This document shows positions 1-6,415 of a stretch of DNA of 10,056 nucleotides, piece after piece. The stretch spans positions 1-10,056 of the forward strand of contig JAPLER010000213.1 of assembly GCA_026391115.1 (NCBI GenBank), read 5' to 3'. The notes beneath the pieces were generated by a model. That model was not told the DNA's origin and searched no databases. It was given only the letters and a program-made list of their open reading frames with translations. The translations under genes were made by a program, and so were the position numbers. How positions within the stretch are numbered: the stretch's first letter is position 1; each line of letters begins with the position of its first letter. This stretch comes from Bacteroidota bacterium. Lineage in GTDB: Bacteria > Bacteroidota > Bacteroidia > Chitinophagales > Chitinophagaceae.

Positions 1-2300
1 ATATAGTTGCCATTGCCTTCCTTAATACAAGTATATTTTGTTTTTAAGGTTGTTGTTTCAATTTTAAAACGCTTAACTGTGTATTGTGTTTTATCAATAT
101 CGTGATATACGATGGTGACAATTTTATCAGGGTCATATCTTTCAATCAACTTCACATTATCTGCATCAAAGCGTTGTGTAAGTTCTGTATCTGTTACTTC
201 ATAATTACCATCTTTAAATACAACCAATACTTTATCGTCACCATCAAAACTGCCCAAATAATTTCCTTTCTCTTCAATATTCAATCTACCAAATTGTGTA
301 TCAAACCAAAGCTTTCTGCCAGCTAATGTGCTACGTCCTTTTTCTTTAAACTTAACTGTTTTAATAGGATATTTTGTAGCAATATTTCCTTGGCTGCTTC
401 TGCCTTTTATTTCTAACTCCTCAAATGGAAAATCAAATTCTTTTGTTCTTGCAGTACAGTTAGGACTTAGAATAATTTTTACAATTTCGGCTTCGCCATT
501 GGCATTTGCAGTAAAATAATGTACTTTACTTTTATCGCTGCCTTTGGTTAAATCATATTCTTTATCTCTTGTAATACCTGTTACGTTAAAACGTTTAGCA
601 TAGCTTACACCACTTGCTGCATCAACATAAATCATGTTGTAAGTAGTACGTTCATCATTCTTTTTAAAAATAGCAGCGTGAATAATGTCTTTGCCAATAA
701 AATTTTTATCGACTACTTTAACTACTTTTAAAATACCACGTTTGGTAAAACAAATAATATCATCAAGGTCGCTACAATCAAAAAGGTATTCATCTTTTTT
801 TAATGATGTTCCTACAAAACCATCTTCACGATTGATGTATAGCTTAGTGTTGGCAATAGCTACTTGTTGTATTTTAATAGTGTCAAATAATTTAATTTCT
901 GTTTTACGTTCCCTGCCTTTGCCATATTTTTTTAGCAATGTTTCAAAGTAAGCAATAGCAAATTCAGTAAGGTGCTCAAGGTCGTAGTTTACTTGTTTAA
1001 TTTCATCTTCAATAGCTTTTATTTGATTGTTCAATTCATCAATATCCAATTTGTAAATTCTACGAACAGGTTTCTCTGTTAGCTTTAAAACATCTTCTCT
1101 AGTAACATCTCTTTTCAATATTTTTCTAAATGGTACAAAAGCCTTTTCTATAGCTGCAATTACTTTATCCCAAGTCTCGTGTTTCTTCTCTAGTTCTTTA
1201 TATATCTGCTCTTCAAAAAATATTTTTTCTAACGATGTGTAATGCCATTTATCTTCTAATTCACGCAGCTTAATTTCTAGCTCTTTTCTTAATAATTCTT
1301 TTGCATTATCTACACTCGATTTTAGCAATTCACTTGCTGTAATAAATCTTGGTTTTTGTCCATCAATAATGCAGGCATTTGGAGATATGCTTACTTCACA
1401 ATCTGTAAATGCATACAATGCATCAATAGTAATATCTGGCGAAATGCCTGGTGCCAATTCTATTAAAACCTCAACATTTTTACCAGTAAATTCAGTTACT
1501 TTTTTAATCTTTATTTTGCCTGCATCATTGGCTTTAGTAATGCTTTCGCAAAGTTGTGTAACTGTTACACCAAAAGGCACATCACGTATTACTAAACTCT
1601 TTTTATCAAACTCTTCTATCAAGCATCTAACTTTAACTTTTCCACCTCTGTGTCCATCATTATAATTGCTCACATCAATCATTCCACCCACTTGAAAATC
1701 TGGATATAGTTCAAACTTTCTACCTTTTAAATATTTTATAGAAGCATCAATGATTTCACAAAAATTGTGTGGTAGTATTTTAGTAGAAAGACCAACAGCT
1801 ATACCTTCAGCACCCTGTGCTAATAATAAAGGAAATTTCATTGGAAGTGTTACAGGCTCTTGTTTTCTTCCATCGTAACTTAATTGCCAGTTAGTTGTTT
1901 TGTGGTTGAATGCAACATCTAAAGCAAACTTACTTAAACGAGCTTCAATATACCTTGGTGCAGCAGCATCGTCACCTGTTCTTATGTCTCCCCAGTTACC
2001 TTGTGTTTCAATCAACAAATCTTTTTGACCCATATTCACCAAAGCATCGCCAATACTAGCATCGCCATGTGGATGATATTGCATAGATTGACCAATGATG
2101 TTGGCAACTTTATTAAAACGCCCATCGTCCATCTCTTTCATTGCGTGTAATATTCTGCGTTGCACAGGCTTCAGGCCATCTTCCATTGCAGGCACAGCAC
2201 GCTCTAGTATTACATACGAGGCATATTCTAAAAACCAATTTTTATATTGGTCGTTTACACCTTTTGGGGAAGTTTGTTCAATATTTTGTTCTTCGTTCAT
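1..2300 (-). CDS. parC: DNA topoisomerase IV / gyrase-like subunit A (3' end beyond window)
   Basis: Breakage-reunion subunit of a type IIA topoisomerase, which cuts and rejoins both DNA strands to decatenate or relax the chromosome together with an ATPase B subunit. The frame opens at ATG 2300-2298 (MNEEQNIEQTSPKG) and stays open for 766 codons to the left edge, so the C-terminus is missing. Visible landmarks are the winged-helix segment with EDGLKPVQRRILHAM (residues 40-54), the quinolone-region motif YHPHGDASIGDALV (75-88), the catalytic pair Arg116-Tyr117 in AAPRYIEARL, EGIAVGLSTKILPHN (165-179), a long charged coiled-coil stretch, and the start of a C-terminal beta-pinwheel with repeated strand motifs such as GRSSQGNIATKYP. 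It resembles the Bacteroidota-specific subunit A paralogue usually named topoisomerase IV subunit A rather than canonical GyrA. I did not see a GyrA box, but the C-terminal end is cut off. The partner B-subunit gene is not in the window. The symbol parC follows that convention. Confidence 0.93.
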   Translation of the reverse strand, partial: MNEEQNIEQTSPKGVNDQYKNWFLEYASYVILERAVPAMEDGLKPVQRRILHAMKEMDDGRFNKVANIIGQSMQYHPHGDASIGDALVNMGQKDLLIETQGNWGDIRTGDDAAAPRYIEARLSKFALDVAFNHKTTNWQLSYDGRKQEPVTLPMKFPLLLAQGAEGIAVGLSTKILPHNFCEIIDASIKYLKGRKFELYPDFQVGGMIDVSNYNDGHRGGKVKVRCLIEEFDKKSLVIRDVPFGVTVTQLCESITKANDAGKIKIKKVTEFTGKNVEVLIELAPGISPDITIDALYAFTDCEVSISPNACIIDGQKPRFITASELLKSSVDNAKELLRKELEIKLRELEDKWHYTSLEKIFFEEQIYKELEKKHETWDKVIAAIEKAFVPFRKILKRDVTREDVLKLTEKPVRRIYKLDIDELNNQIKAIEDEIKQVNYDLEHLTEFAIAYFETLLKKYGKGRERKTEIKLFDTIKIQQVAIANTKLYINREDGFVGTSLKKDEYLFDCSDLDDIICFTKRGILKVVKVVDKNFIGKDIIHAAIFKKNDERTTYNMIYVDAASGVSYAKRFNVTGITRDKEYDLTKGSDKSKVHYFTANANGEAEIVKIILSPNCTARTKEFDFPFEELEIKGRSSQGNIATKYPIKTVKFKEKGRSTLAGRKLWFDTQFGRLNIEEKGNYLGSFDGDDKVLVVFKDGNYEVTDTELTQRFDADNVKLIERYDPDKIVTIVYHDIDKTQYTVKRFKIETTTLKTKYTCIKEGNGNY

Positions 2301-2304
2301 TTGT

Positions 2305-2378
2305 TTCACGCAAAGTTGCAAAGTAGCAAAGACCTATGGAATTTATCATCTATGTGTCTTTATTTCTATGTGGTTATA
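2305..2378. repeat. Dispersed intergenic repeat, two-armed copy
   Basis: The left arm (2305-2332) is a run of CGCAAAG/GCAAAG-like units. The right arm (2350-2377) is built from CTATGTGTCTT and TCTATGTGGTTA. The reverse complement of the left arm resembles the right arm, so the element is an imperfect inverted repeat. The 12-mer TCTATGTGGTTA at 2365-2376 recurs exactly at 6088-6099 in a second, one-armed copy. Elements of the CTTTGCGTCTTTGCGTG type are, from general knowledge, common between genes in Bacteroidota and several other phyla. This copy lies immediately upstream of the topoisomerase start codon, so it is probably part of that gene's 5' leader or promoter region. No exact TAnnTTTG box was found on the minus strand here. 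Confidence 0.6.
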
Positions 2379-2393
2379 AAAAAGCAAATTAGT

Positions 2394-2410
2394 TGCAAAA
2401 TATTTTTGCA
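2394..2410. other. Short AT-rich hairpin TGCAAAA-TAT-TTTTGCA
   Basis: A perfect 7-bp inverted repeat with a 3-nt loop lies in the gap between the stop of the DUF1835 gene (2456) and the topoisomerase start (2300), both transcribed leftwards. It could be a weak terminator for the upstream gene, an operator, or chance in AT-rich DNA. It lacks a GC-rich stem, so the terminator reading is weak. Confidence 0.3.
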
Positions 2411-2455
2411 GAAGTGATGTGTTAAACTCTTTGTAATGTTTGCAGTTATTGACAA

Positions 2456-3298
2456 CTAAGCTTCTAGATTTTCTGTTTCAGTAATTAAAGTGTTACCGAG
2501 TATTCTCACCTCAATTTCTTTCCATCCTTTTTCCCAATTACCTTGTGCTTCAAGTTTATTTTCTTCAATCAATTGTTTTATTCTTCCTACTAAAAAAACA
2601 TCACCAGTTTGTATTTTCATTTTGCCTAAAGCGTTGTGCAAAATTTTAGTTAGCTTTTGAAAATCATTTGTAATAACACTCAATAAATCTTTGTCAAAAA
2701 AATCTTCTTTTTTACCAGCAATTTTTTTACCACCTTCTAATATTCTTATTGATGCATTGTCGTTGCAAGTTTTTGTCCACTCATCTGGATCAACTTCAAA
2801 CTCGCTACTGGTAATAGTTCTGGCTAATTTCTTTGCTTTTAAAAATTCTTTAGGTTGTATTTCGTGTAAATGTGTTGGATAAAATATTTGCCCTTTTTCA
2901 TTAATAAAAGGCAGGTTGTTTAAATACAATATTTCTATACGTCCTTGAAAGTCTTTTAGTTGACTCATTAACCAATAATAACTGCACACATCGTGTTGGT
3001 TTTGTGCCATCCATATCCATATTTTTTCTTCAGCATTTTCAGTTAATGTTCTTAATAGTTTTGTTACTGTAAGTTTATCATCAACCAATTCTAATGAGTT
3101 GGTATATGGCGAATGTTCTAATAAATTTTTCCACCAATCTCTGCGTTGTTGATAGCCTTCAGTTTCGTAAACGTCTGCAATAGGACCTACTGCAAAATCA
3201 TCTTTAATTTCAATAATATCGCCTTGTAAACTGGCGTCTAGTTCAATGGCTTGTTGCAAGGCAGCTACATTAGCTTGTTCAAATACTATATGAATCAT
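2456..3298 (-). CDS. DUF1835 / DUF3658 domain-containing protein
   Basis: A 280-residue soluble protein with no signal peptide or membrane segment. The N-terminus (MIHIVFEQANVAALQQAI, then IIEIKDDFAVGPI around residues 28-40 and RRDWWKNLL at 52-60) has the look of the DUF1835 family. The C-terminal part (about 200-270), ending in GDVFLVGRIKQLIEENKLEAQ-type sequence followed by GWKEIEVRIL, matches the companion DUF3658 domain. The middle has a W-x-W segment (IWIWMAQNQHD, 93-103) and an LYLNNLP strand, as in other members. The molecular function of the family is not known to me and none should be assumed. It starts at ATG 3298-3296. It lies 58 bp downstream of the methyltransferase gene in the same direction and may be co-transcribed with it, although the gap contains a heptamer repeat. 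The length is normal for the two-domain family. Confidence 0.85.
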   Translation of the reverse strand: MIHIVFEQANVAALQQAIELDASLQGDIIEIKDDFAVGPIADVYETEGYQQRRDWWKNLLEHSPYTNSLELVDDKLTVTKLLRTLTENAEEKIWIWMAQNQHDVCSYYWLMSQLKDFQGRIEILYLNNLPFINEKGQIFYPTHLHEIQPKEFLKAKKLARTITSSEFEVDPDEWTKTCNDNASIRILEGGKKIAGKKEDFFDKDLLSVITNDFQKLTKILHNALGKMKIQTGDVFLVGRIKQLIEENKLEAQGNWEKGWKEIEVRILGNTLITETENLEA

Positions 3299-3303
3299 TT
3301 GTT

Positions 3304-3331
3304 AGTTAAAAGTTAAGAGTGAATAGTTAAA
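3304..3331. repeat. Heptamer tandem repeat, 4 units (AGTTAAA type)
   Basis: Four consecutive in-phase 7-mers: AGTTAAA, AGTTAAG, AGTGAAT, AGTTAAA. The array lies directly upstream of the DUF1835 start codon, in the short gap after the methyltransferase gene. A related and longer array of the same period and consensus (AGTKRAW-like) occurs at 6011-6059. Its location in the mRNA leader of a likely operon means it would be transcribed. Confidence 0.6.
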
Positions 3332-3356
3332 GTACTTAAATAATAATCAATAATTA

Positions 3357-4148
3357 TTAATCAATCTTTGGTTGTATTAAATAATAAACACAGGTTGTAA
3401 AAAAATTTCTTACCCAAGGTATATTTCTTAGCACAGGCAATTGTTTTCTTGCTTTTACATTAAACTTGTATTCGTAAATTGGATTGAACAAATAATGCGT
3501 TTTATTAATGATGTTGTAGCCAGTTTCTTTTGCAATGCGTTCAAATTTTTCTATAGATATTCTTGTTTCTCTTATTTCTAAAAGTTCATCAACATTTTCG
3601 TTCTTTCTCGTTAGCAACCATCTGTAAATGCTTAAAGGCAATAAGTGATAGTAAGGCAATTTGCCCAGCCACTTGTTTTTACAAAGTTGTTGATGACCAC
3701 CAAAAGGCATTTGCCAAGGGGGGAAGCCAAAGAAAATACAACCTTTCGGTAATAAAAAACGTTGCATTTCTTTTATCAGTTTGGGTTGGTTATGTATGTG
3801 TTCAATTACATCTTTTAAAATAATTAAGTCAAATTTACCACCCAATTCTTTTTCTGCATCAACAAGGTAAATGTCTTTGCCAATAAAACTTATTTTACCA
3901 CTTTCAAATTCTTCTTTCAAATATTCTTTAGCCCAATCAATTCTAATTAAATCAAACTCTACACCCACAGCTGTGCAGCCTTTAGCTATAAATGGTTTAA
4001 GTACACCAGCTTCACCACAACCTATTTCAAGTATTCTCATTCCTGGTTTTATGGTAAACTTTTCCTCAATAAATGGTAATACATATTTGGCACAATTATC
4101 AACCTGAATATCAAAATATCTTCTTCTATCAGCGTGAAACTCGAACAT
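3357..4148 (-). CDS. Class I SAM-dependent methyltransferase
   Basis: A 263-residue Rossmann-fold methyltransferase. Motif I, ILEIGCGEAG (residues 39-48), binds S-adenosylmethionine. VGVEFD (61-66) supplies the acidic residue at the end of strand 2. FDLIILKDVIEHI (107-119) carries the motif II/post-motif region, and FLLPKGCIFFGFPPW (131-145) is motif III. The C-terminal half contains PFGGHQQLCKNKWLGK and a PYYHLLPLSIYRWLL segment, a layout common in uncharacterised Bacteroidota methyltransferases of the glycan or small-molecule type. The substrate cannot be told from sequence. I start it at ATG 4148 (MFEFHADRRRYFDIQ), because this matches the usual beginning of the family. An in-frame TTG seven codons further upstream (4169) would add PSKKDI-like residues with no support. 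It reads divergently from the yceD promoter and may lead the DUF1835 gene downstream. Confidence 0.9.
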   Translation of the reverse strand: MFEFHADRRRYFDIQVDNCAKYVLPFIEEKFTIKPGMRILEIGCGEAGVLKPFIAKGCTAVGVEFDLIRIDWAKEYLKEEFESGKISFIGKDIYLVDAEKELGGKFDLIILKDVIEHIHNQPKLIKEMQRFLLPKGCIFFGFPPWQMPFGGHQQLCKNKWLGKLPYYHLLPLSIYRWLLTRKNENVDELLEIRETRISIEKFERIAKETGYNIINKTHYLFNPIYEYKFNVKARKQLPVLRNIPWVRNFFTTCVYYLIQPKID

Positions 4149-4239
4149 AATGTCTTTTTTGCTTGGCAAATAAAGACGATTTTAGGGAATTGACTTTAAC
4201 TTTAAGCTGTACAAATGCAACAAACTTCTATTTTATCTT

Positions 4240-4269
4240 TTGTCAATTACTTCAATAACCCTACTTTTG
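4240..4269 (+). promoter_or_regulatory. Bacteroidota-type sigma-ABfr promoter for yceD-rpmF-plsX
   Basis: The -33 element TTG at 4240-4242 (within TTTTG) is followed by a 19-bp spacer and an exact -7 box TACTTTTG at 4262-4269, matching TAnnTTTG. This is the known consensus for vegetative promoters in Bacteroidota. Transcription would be expected to start a few bases past 4269, giving a leader of only about 10-15 nt before the yceD ATG at 4289. The placement in a divergent gap directly ahead of an operon supports the call. Confidence 0.75.
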
Positions 4270-4288
4270 CTGTCCCAAAAAATGTTGT

Positions 4289-4834
4289 ATGGGAAATAAA
4301 CGTGAATTTGAAATACCATTTGTAGGATTAAAGCCTGGGGTTCATGTTTTTGACTACTGCATTGTGGATAGTTTTTTTGAGAATTATGGGCAGCAAGATT
4401 TTACCAATTGCAAAGCAAATGTAAAGCTAAGTTTAGAAAAAAATACTGGCTTTATGCAACTCCATTTTGATGTAGATGGTATGGTAGAAGTTGATTGTGA
4501 TAGATGTGGAAACACAATACACAAGCAACTTTGGGACGAATACAATATGATTGTAAAACTTGTTGAAAACCCAGATGAAATGAATGAGCAAGAAGAAGAC
4601 CCAGATGTATTTTACATTGCCAGAACAGAAAGCCACATCAGCGTTAATGATTGGATTTATGAATTTGTGAGTTTAAGTGTGCCAATGCAAAGACAGTGTG
4701 AAGATGATGAGAATGGAGAAAGTACTTGCAACAAAGAGGTGATTGAAAAGTTGAGAAAAATGGAAGAAGAAGTGAAAAGTCAAGCCAATCCAATGTGGGG
4801 TGGGCTAGACCAATTTAAAGATATAGAAAATTAG
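4289..4834 (+). CDS. yceD: YceD / DUF177 family protein (L32-linked ribosome factor)
   Basis: A 181-residue acidic cytoplasmic protein of the DUF177 (YceD) family, which in bacteria is encoded next to rpmF and is implicated in 23S rRNA accumulation or large-subunit biogenesis. The N-terminus (REFEIPFVGLKPGVHVFDY, residues 5-23) is characteristic of the Bacteroidota branch. The central strand VEVDCDRCGNTI (67-78) carries the conserved Cys-x2-Cys pair (C70, C73). Two further cysteines (C137, C147) follow in the PMQRQC region, so a four-Cys metal site is possible but unproven. The tail NPMWGGLDQFKDIEN resembles the DPRWxxLxxL ending of the family. ATG 4289 is the only sensible start, just after the promoter. 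There is no clear Shine-Dalgarno, as is usual in this phylum. The gene is separated from rpmF by 21 bp. Confidence 0.88.
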   Translation: MGNKREFEIPFVGLKPGVHVFDYCIVDSFFENYGQQDFTNCKANVKLSLEKNTGFMQLHFDVDGMVEVDCDRCGNTIHKQLWDEYNMIVKLVENPDEMNEQEEDPDVFYIARTESHISVNDWIYEFVSLSVPMQRQCEDDENGESTCNKEVIEKLRKMEEEVKSQANPMWGGLDQFKDIEN

Positions 4835-4855
4835 TATTAATATAAATTTAGCGTT

Positions 4856-5050
4856 ATGCCTAATCCAAAGCGTCGTCACAGTCAACAACGTAGTGCAAAA
4901 AGAAGAACACATTACAAAGCACAAGAAGTAACTTTATCAAAAGATACCACTACTGGCGAAATTCACGTTCGTCACCGTGCTCACGTAAGTGAAGGAAAAC
5001 TTTTTTACAAAGGAAAATTAGTTTCTGAAAAAGCTCCATTAAAAGCCTAA
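4856..5050 (+). CDS. rpmF: 50S ribosomal protein L32 (bL32), cysteine-free form
   Basis: A 64-residue component of the large ribosomal subunit. The N-terminus MPNPKRRHSQQRSAKRRTHY is the hallmark of bL32, a basic tail that threads into 23S rRNA. The rest (TLSKDTTTGEIHVRHRAH, then LFYKGKLV) corresponds to the globular part. Many bL32 proteins carry two Cys-x2-Cys pairs that bind zinc; this one has no cysteine at all, so it is the zinc-independent form, like that of E. coli. The gene starts 21 bp after yceD and its stop codon abuts a TTG that opens the plsX frame, so the three genes almost certainly form one transcript. Confidence 0.97.
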   Translation: MPNPKRRHSQQRSAKRRTHYKAQEVTLSKDTTTGEIHVRHRAHVSEGKLFYKGKLVSEKAPLKA

Positions 5051-5074
5051 TTGTCAACCCAAATTTCATTTAAT

Positions 5075-6016
5075 ATGAATATTGGCATTGATATGATGGG
5101 TGGAGATTTTGCACCTACTGAAGCCGTTAAAGGTGTAGTAAAATATTTGCAGCAACATCAAAATGTTGCTGCTATTGTTTTTTGTATAGGTGACGAAACA
5201 CAACTTATTCCATTACTTCAAGAACATAACATTCTTGATAAAGTAAAAGTAAAACACACTACCGAAGTGGTGGGCTACAACGAGCATCCTACTAAGGCAT
5301 TTAAAGAAAAACCCAATAGCTCTATTGTAGTTGGCTTTAAAATGCTGGCTGCTGGCGAATTAGATGCATTTGCAAGTGCTGGTAATACAGGTGCTATGTT
5401 GGTGGGTAGTATGTTTAATATAAAAACTATTGAGGGTGTGTTGCGTCCTACAATTGCAAGTGTGGTTCCCAAGTTAAATGGTGGTACAGGGTTGTTGTTA
5501 GATGTGGGTTTAAATGCAGACTGCAAACCAGAACAACTCAATCAATTTGCTGTATTGGGCAGCATATATGCTCAAAATATTTTGGGTATTAATAACCCTA
5601 CTGTGGGTTTGGTAAATATAGGAGAGGAGGAAGGCAAAGGCAATTTATTATGCCAAGCTACTTATCCATTACTTAAAGATAATACAGCCATTAATTTTAT
5701 TGGTAATATAGAAGGGAGAGACTTTTTTGATGATAATGCCGATGTAATGATTTGCGATGGTTACACTGGTAATATTGTACTTAAAATGGCAGAGAGTTTT
5801 TATGTTATTGCTGCAAAACGTGGCTTTGCCAATGACGATTATATCAAGCGTTTCCACTACGAAAACTATGGTGGCACGCCAATTTTAGGCGTTGCCAAAC
5901 CCGTTATTATTGGTCACGGTATTAGTAATGACACTGCATTTATGAATATGATTGCATTGGGTACTAAAATGGTGGAGACCAACTTCTGTGGCAAAATAGT
6001 TAAGAACTTTAGTTGA
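5075..6016 (+). CDS. plsX: Phosphate acyltransferase PlsX
   Basis: Converts acyl-ACP plus phosphate to acyl-phosphate, the acyl donor for PlsY in phosphatidic acid synthesis; it is a peripheral membrane enzyme. The 313-residue product shows the family signatures in order: MNIGIDMMGGDFAPTEAV (residues 1-18), FASAGNTGAMLVG (99-111), LLDVGLNADCKPEQLNQFA (141-159), VGLVNIGEEEGKGN (177-190), NIEGRDFF (211-218), ICDGYTGNIVLK (226-237) and YGGTPILGVAKP followed by IIGHGISN (265-285). The loop between the CDGYTGN motif and YGGTPILG is short, as in other Bacteroidota PlsX. I choose ATG 5075 because MNIGIDMMGGD is where the family begins. A TTG at 5051, directly after the rpmF stop, would add eight unconserved residues but cannot be excluded. 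The stop codon lies inside the first unit of a heptamer array. fabH, a frequent downstream neighbour, is missing. Confidence 0.96.
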   Translation: MNIGIDMMGGDFAPTEAVKGVVKYLQQHQNVAAIVFCIGDETQLIPLLQEHNILDKVKVKHTTEVVGYNEHPTKAFKEKPNSSIVVGFKMLAAGELDAFASAGNTGAMLVGSMFNIKTIEGVLRPTIASVVPKLNGGTGLLLDVGLNADCKPEQLNQFAVLGSIYAQNILGINNPTVGLVNIGEEEGKGNLLCQATYPLLKDNTAINFIGNIEGRDFFDDNADVMICDGYTGNIVLKMAESFYVIAAKRGFANDDYIKRFHYENYGGTPILGVAKPVIIGHGISNDTAFMNMIALGTKMVETNFCGKIVKNFS

Positions 6017-6059
6017 TAGAGGGTAGTTGATAGTTGGTAGTGGATAGTTGATAGTGAAT
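6011..6059. repeat. Heptamer tandem repeat, 7 units (AGTTGAT type)
   Basis: Seven consecutive 7-mers in perfect phase: AGTTGAT, AGAGGGT, AGTTGAT, AGTTGGT, AGTGGAT, AGTTGAT, AGTGAAT, followed by a partial eighth. The first unit contains the plsX stop codon TGA (6014-6016), so the array begins inside the coding sequence. The AGTGAAT unit is identical to one in the array at 3304-3331. It immediately precedes the dispersed repeat at 6070. Confidence 0.7.
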
Positions 6060-6069
6060 AGTGTTCAAT

Positions 6070-6106
6070 ACCTTTGTGTTCTTTGTGTCTATGTGGTTAA
6101 AAAAAC
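6070..6106. repeat. Dispersed intergenic repeat, one-armed copy
   Basis: This stretch is built from CCTTTGTGTT, CTTTGTGTC and TATGTGGTTA followed by an A-tract. The 12-mer TCTATGTGGTTA (6088-6099) is shared exactly with the two-armed copy upstream of the topoisomerase gene. Only the CTTTGTG arm is present. It lies in the leader of the small membrane protein and is not read as protein; in-frame translation through it to the GTG at 6061 would be an artefact. Confidence 0.55.
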
Positions 6107-6117
6107 AAGCAAACTCA

Positions 6118-6294
6118 ATGAAATTTCTTAAACAAATAGCCCAATACTTATATCTTAAAAAAAGAGATACTACTGAACCCCAAACTCAGTTTACTGGCTA
6201 TATGCACAAAATCAATCGTTTTACTATCTTTTCATTTATTGTATTTATGGTCATACTTGCTGTAAAGTATTTCATTCGTTCTTCTCATAAATAG
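6118..6294 (+). CDS. Small single-span membrane protein (DUF6728-like, tentative)
   Basis: A 58-residue protein starting at ATG 6118. The N-terminal part (MKFLKQIAQYLYLKKRD, then PQTQFTGYMHKINR, residues 1-34) is basic and polar. It is followed by one hydrophobic helix (about 35-52, FTIFSFIVFMVILAVKYF) and a short basic tail IRSSHK. The charge pattern does not settle the topology. It resembles a family of tiny Bacteroidota proteins with a YLYLKKKD-like start and a MHxINKxSIFMF membrane entry, which I recall as DUF6728; this is from memory and unverified. No function is known to me. A GTG at 6061 would extend the frame through intergenic repeats and is unlikely. It sits 101 bp after plsX and could be in the same transcript. 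Confidence 0.65.
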   Translation: MKFLKQIAQYLYLKKRDTTEPQTQFTGYMHKINRFTIFSFIVFMVILAVKYFIRSSHK

Positions 6295-6370
6295 CTTTTA
6301 TCTTTTCAATCTTGTATTTCTTCTTCCAAATTGTTTAATTGGATTTATTTATGCTTAAAGTCGGCTTTAG

Positions 6371-6403
6371 GTGGGAGTATCGTGGGAGTATCGTGGGAGT
6401 TAC
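6371..6403. repeat. 11-bp tandem repeat, 3 copies
   Basis: GTGGGAGTATC occurs twice back to back (6371-6381, 6382-6392) and is followed by a variant GTGGGAGTTAC (6393-6403). It is locally G-rich in an otherwise AT-rich region. It may vary in copy number between strains. Confidence 0.7.
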
Positions 6404-6415
6404 TATGGCTTTGAC

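Noticed and set aside
84..2379. Several plus-strand open frames opposite the topoisomerase gene
   Set aside because: They overlap the minus-strand frame, which carries a clear type IIA topoisomerase sequence with catalytic Arg-Tyr; none of the plus-strand translations resembles a protein family.
4149..4180. Minus-strand promoter for the methyltransferase gene (CAAATAAA at 4167 as a reversed -7 box)
   Set aside because: It has a mismatch in the TA dinucleotide and no TTG at the right distance, so it is not better than chance in AT-rich DNA.
6011..6063. Heptamer array considered as a CRISPR array
   Set aside because: Units are 7 bp and contiguous with no spacers, and no cas gene is present.
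6061..6117. Extended N-terminus of the small membrane protein from GTG 6061
   Set aside because: The added residues are a translation of the heptamer tail and the dispersed CTTTGTG repeat. A natural start ATG follows at 6118.
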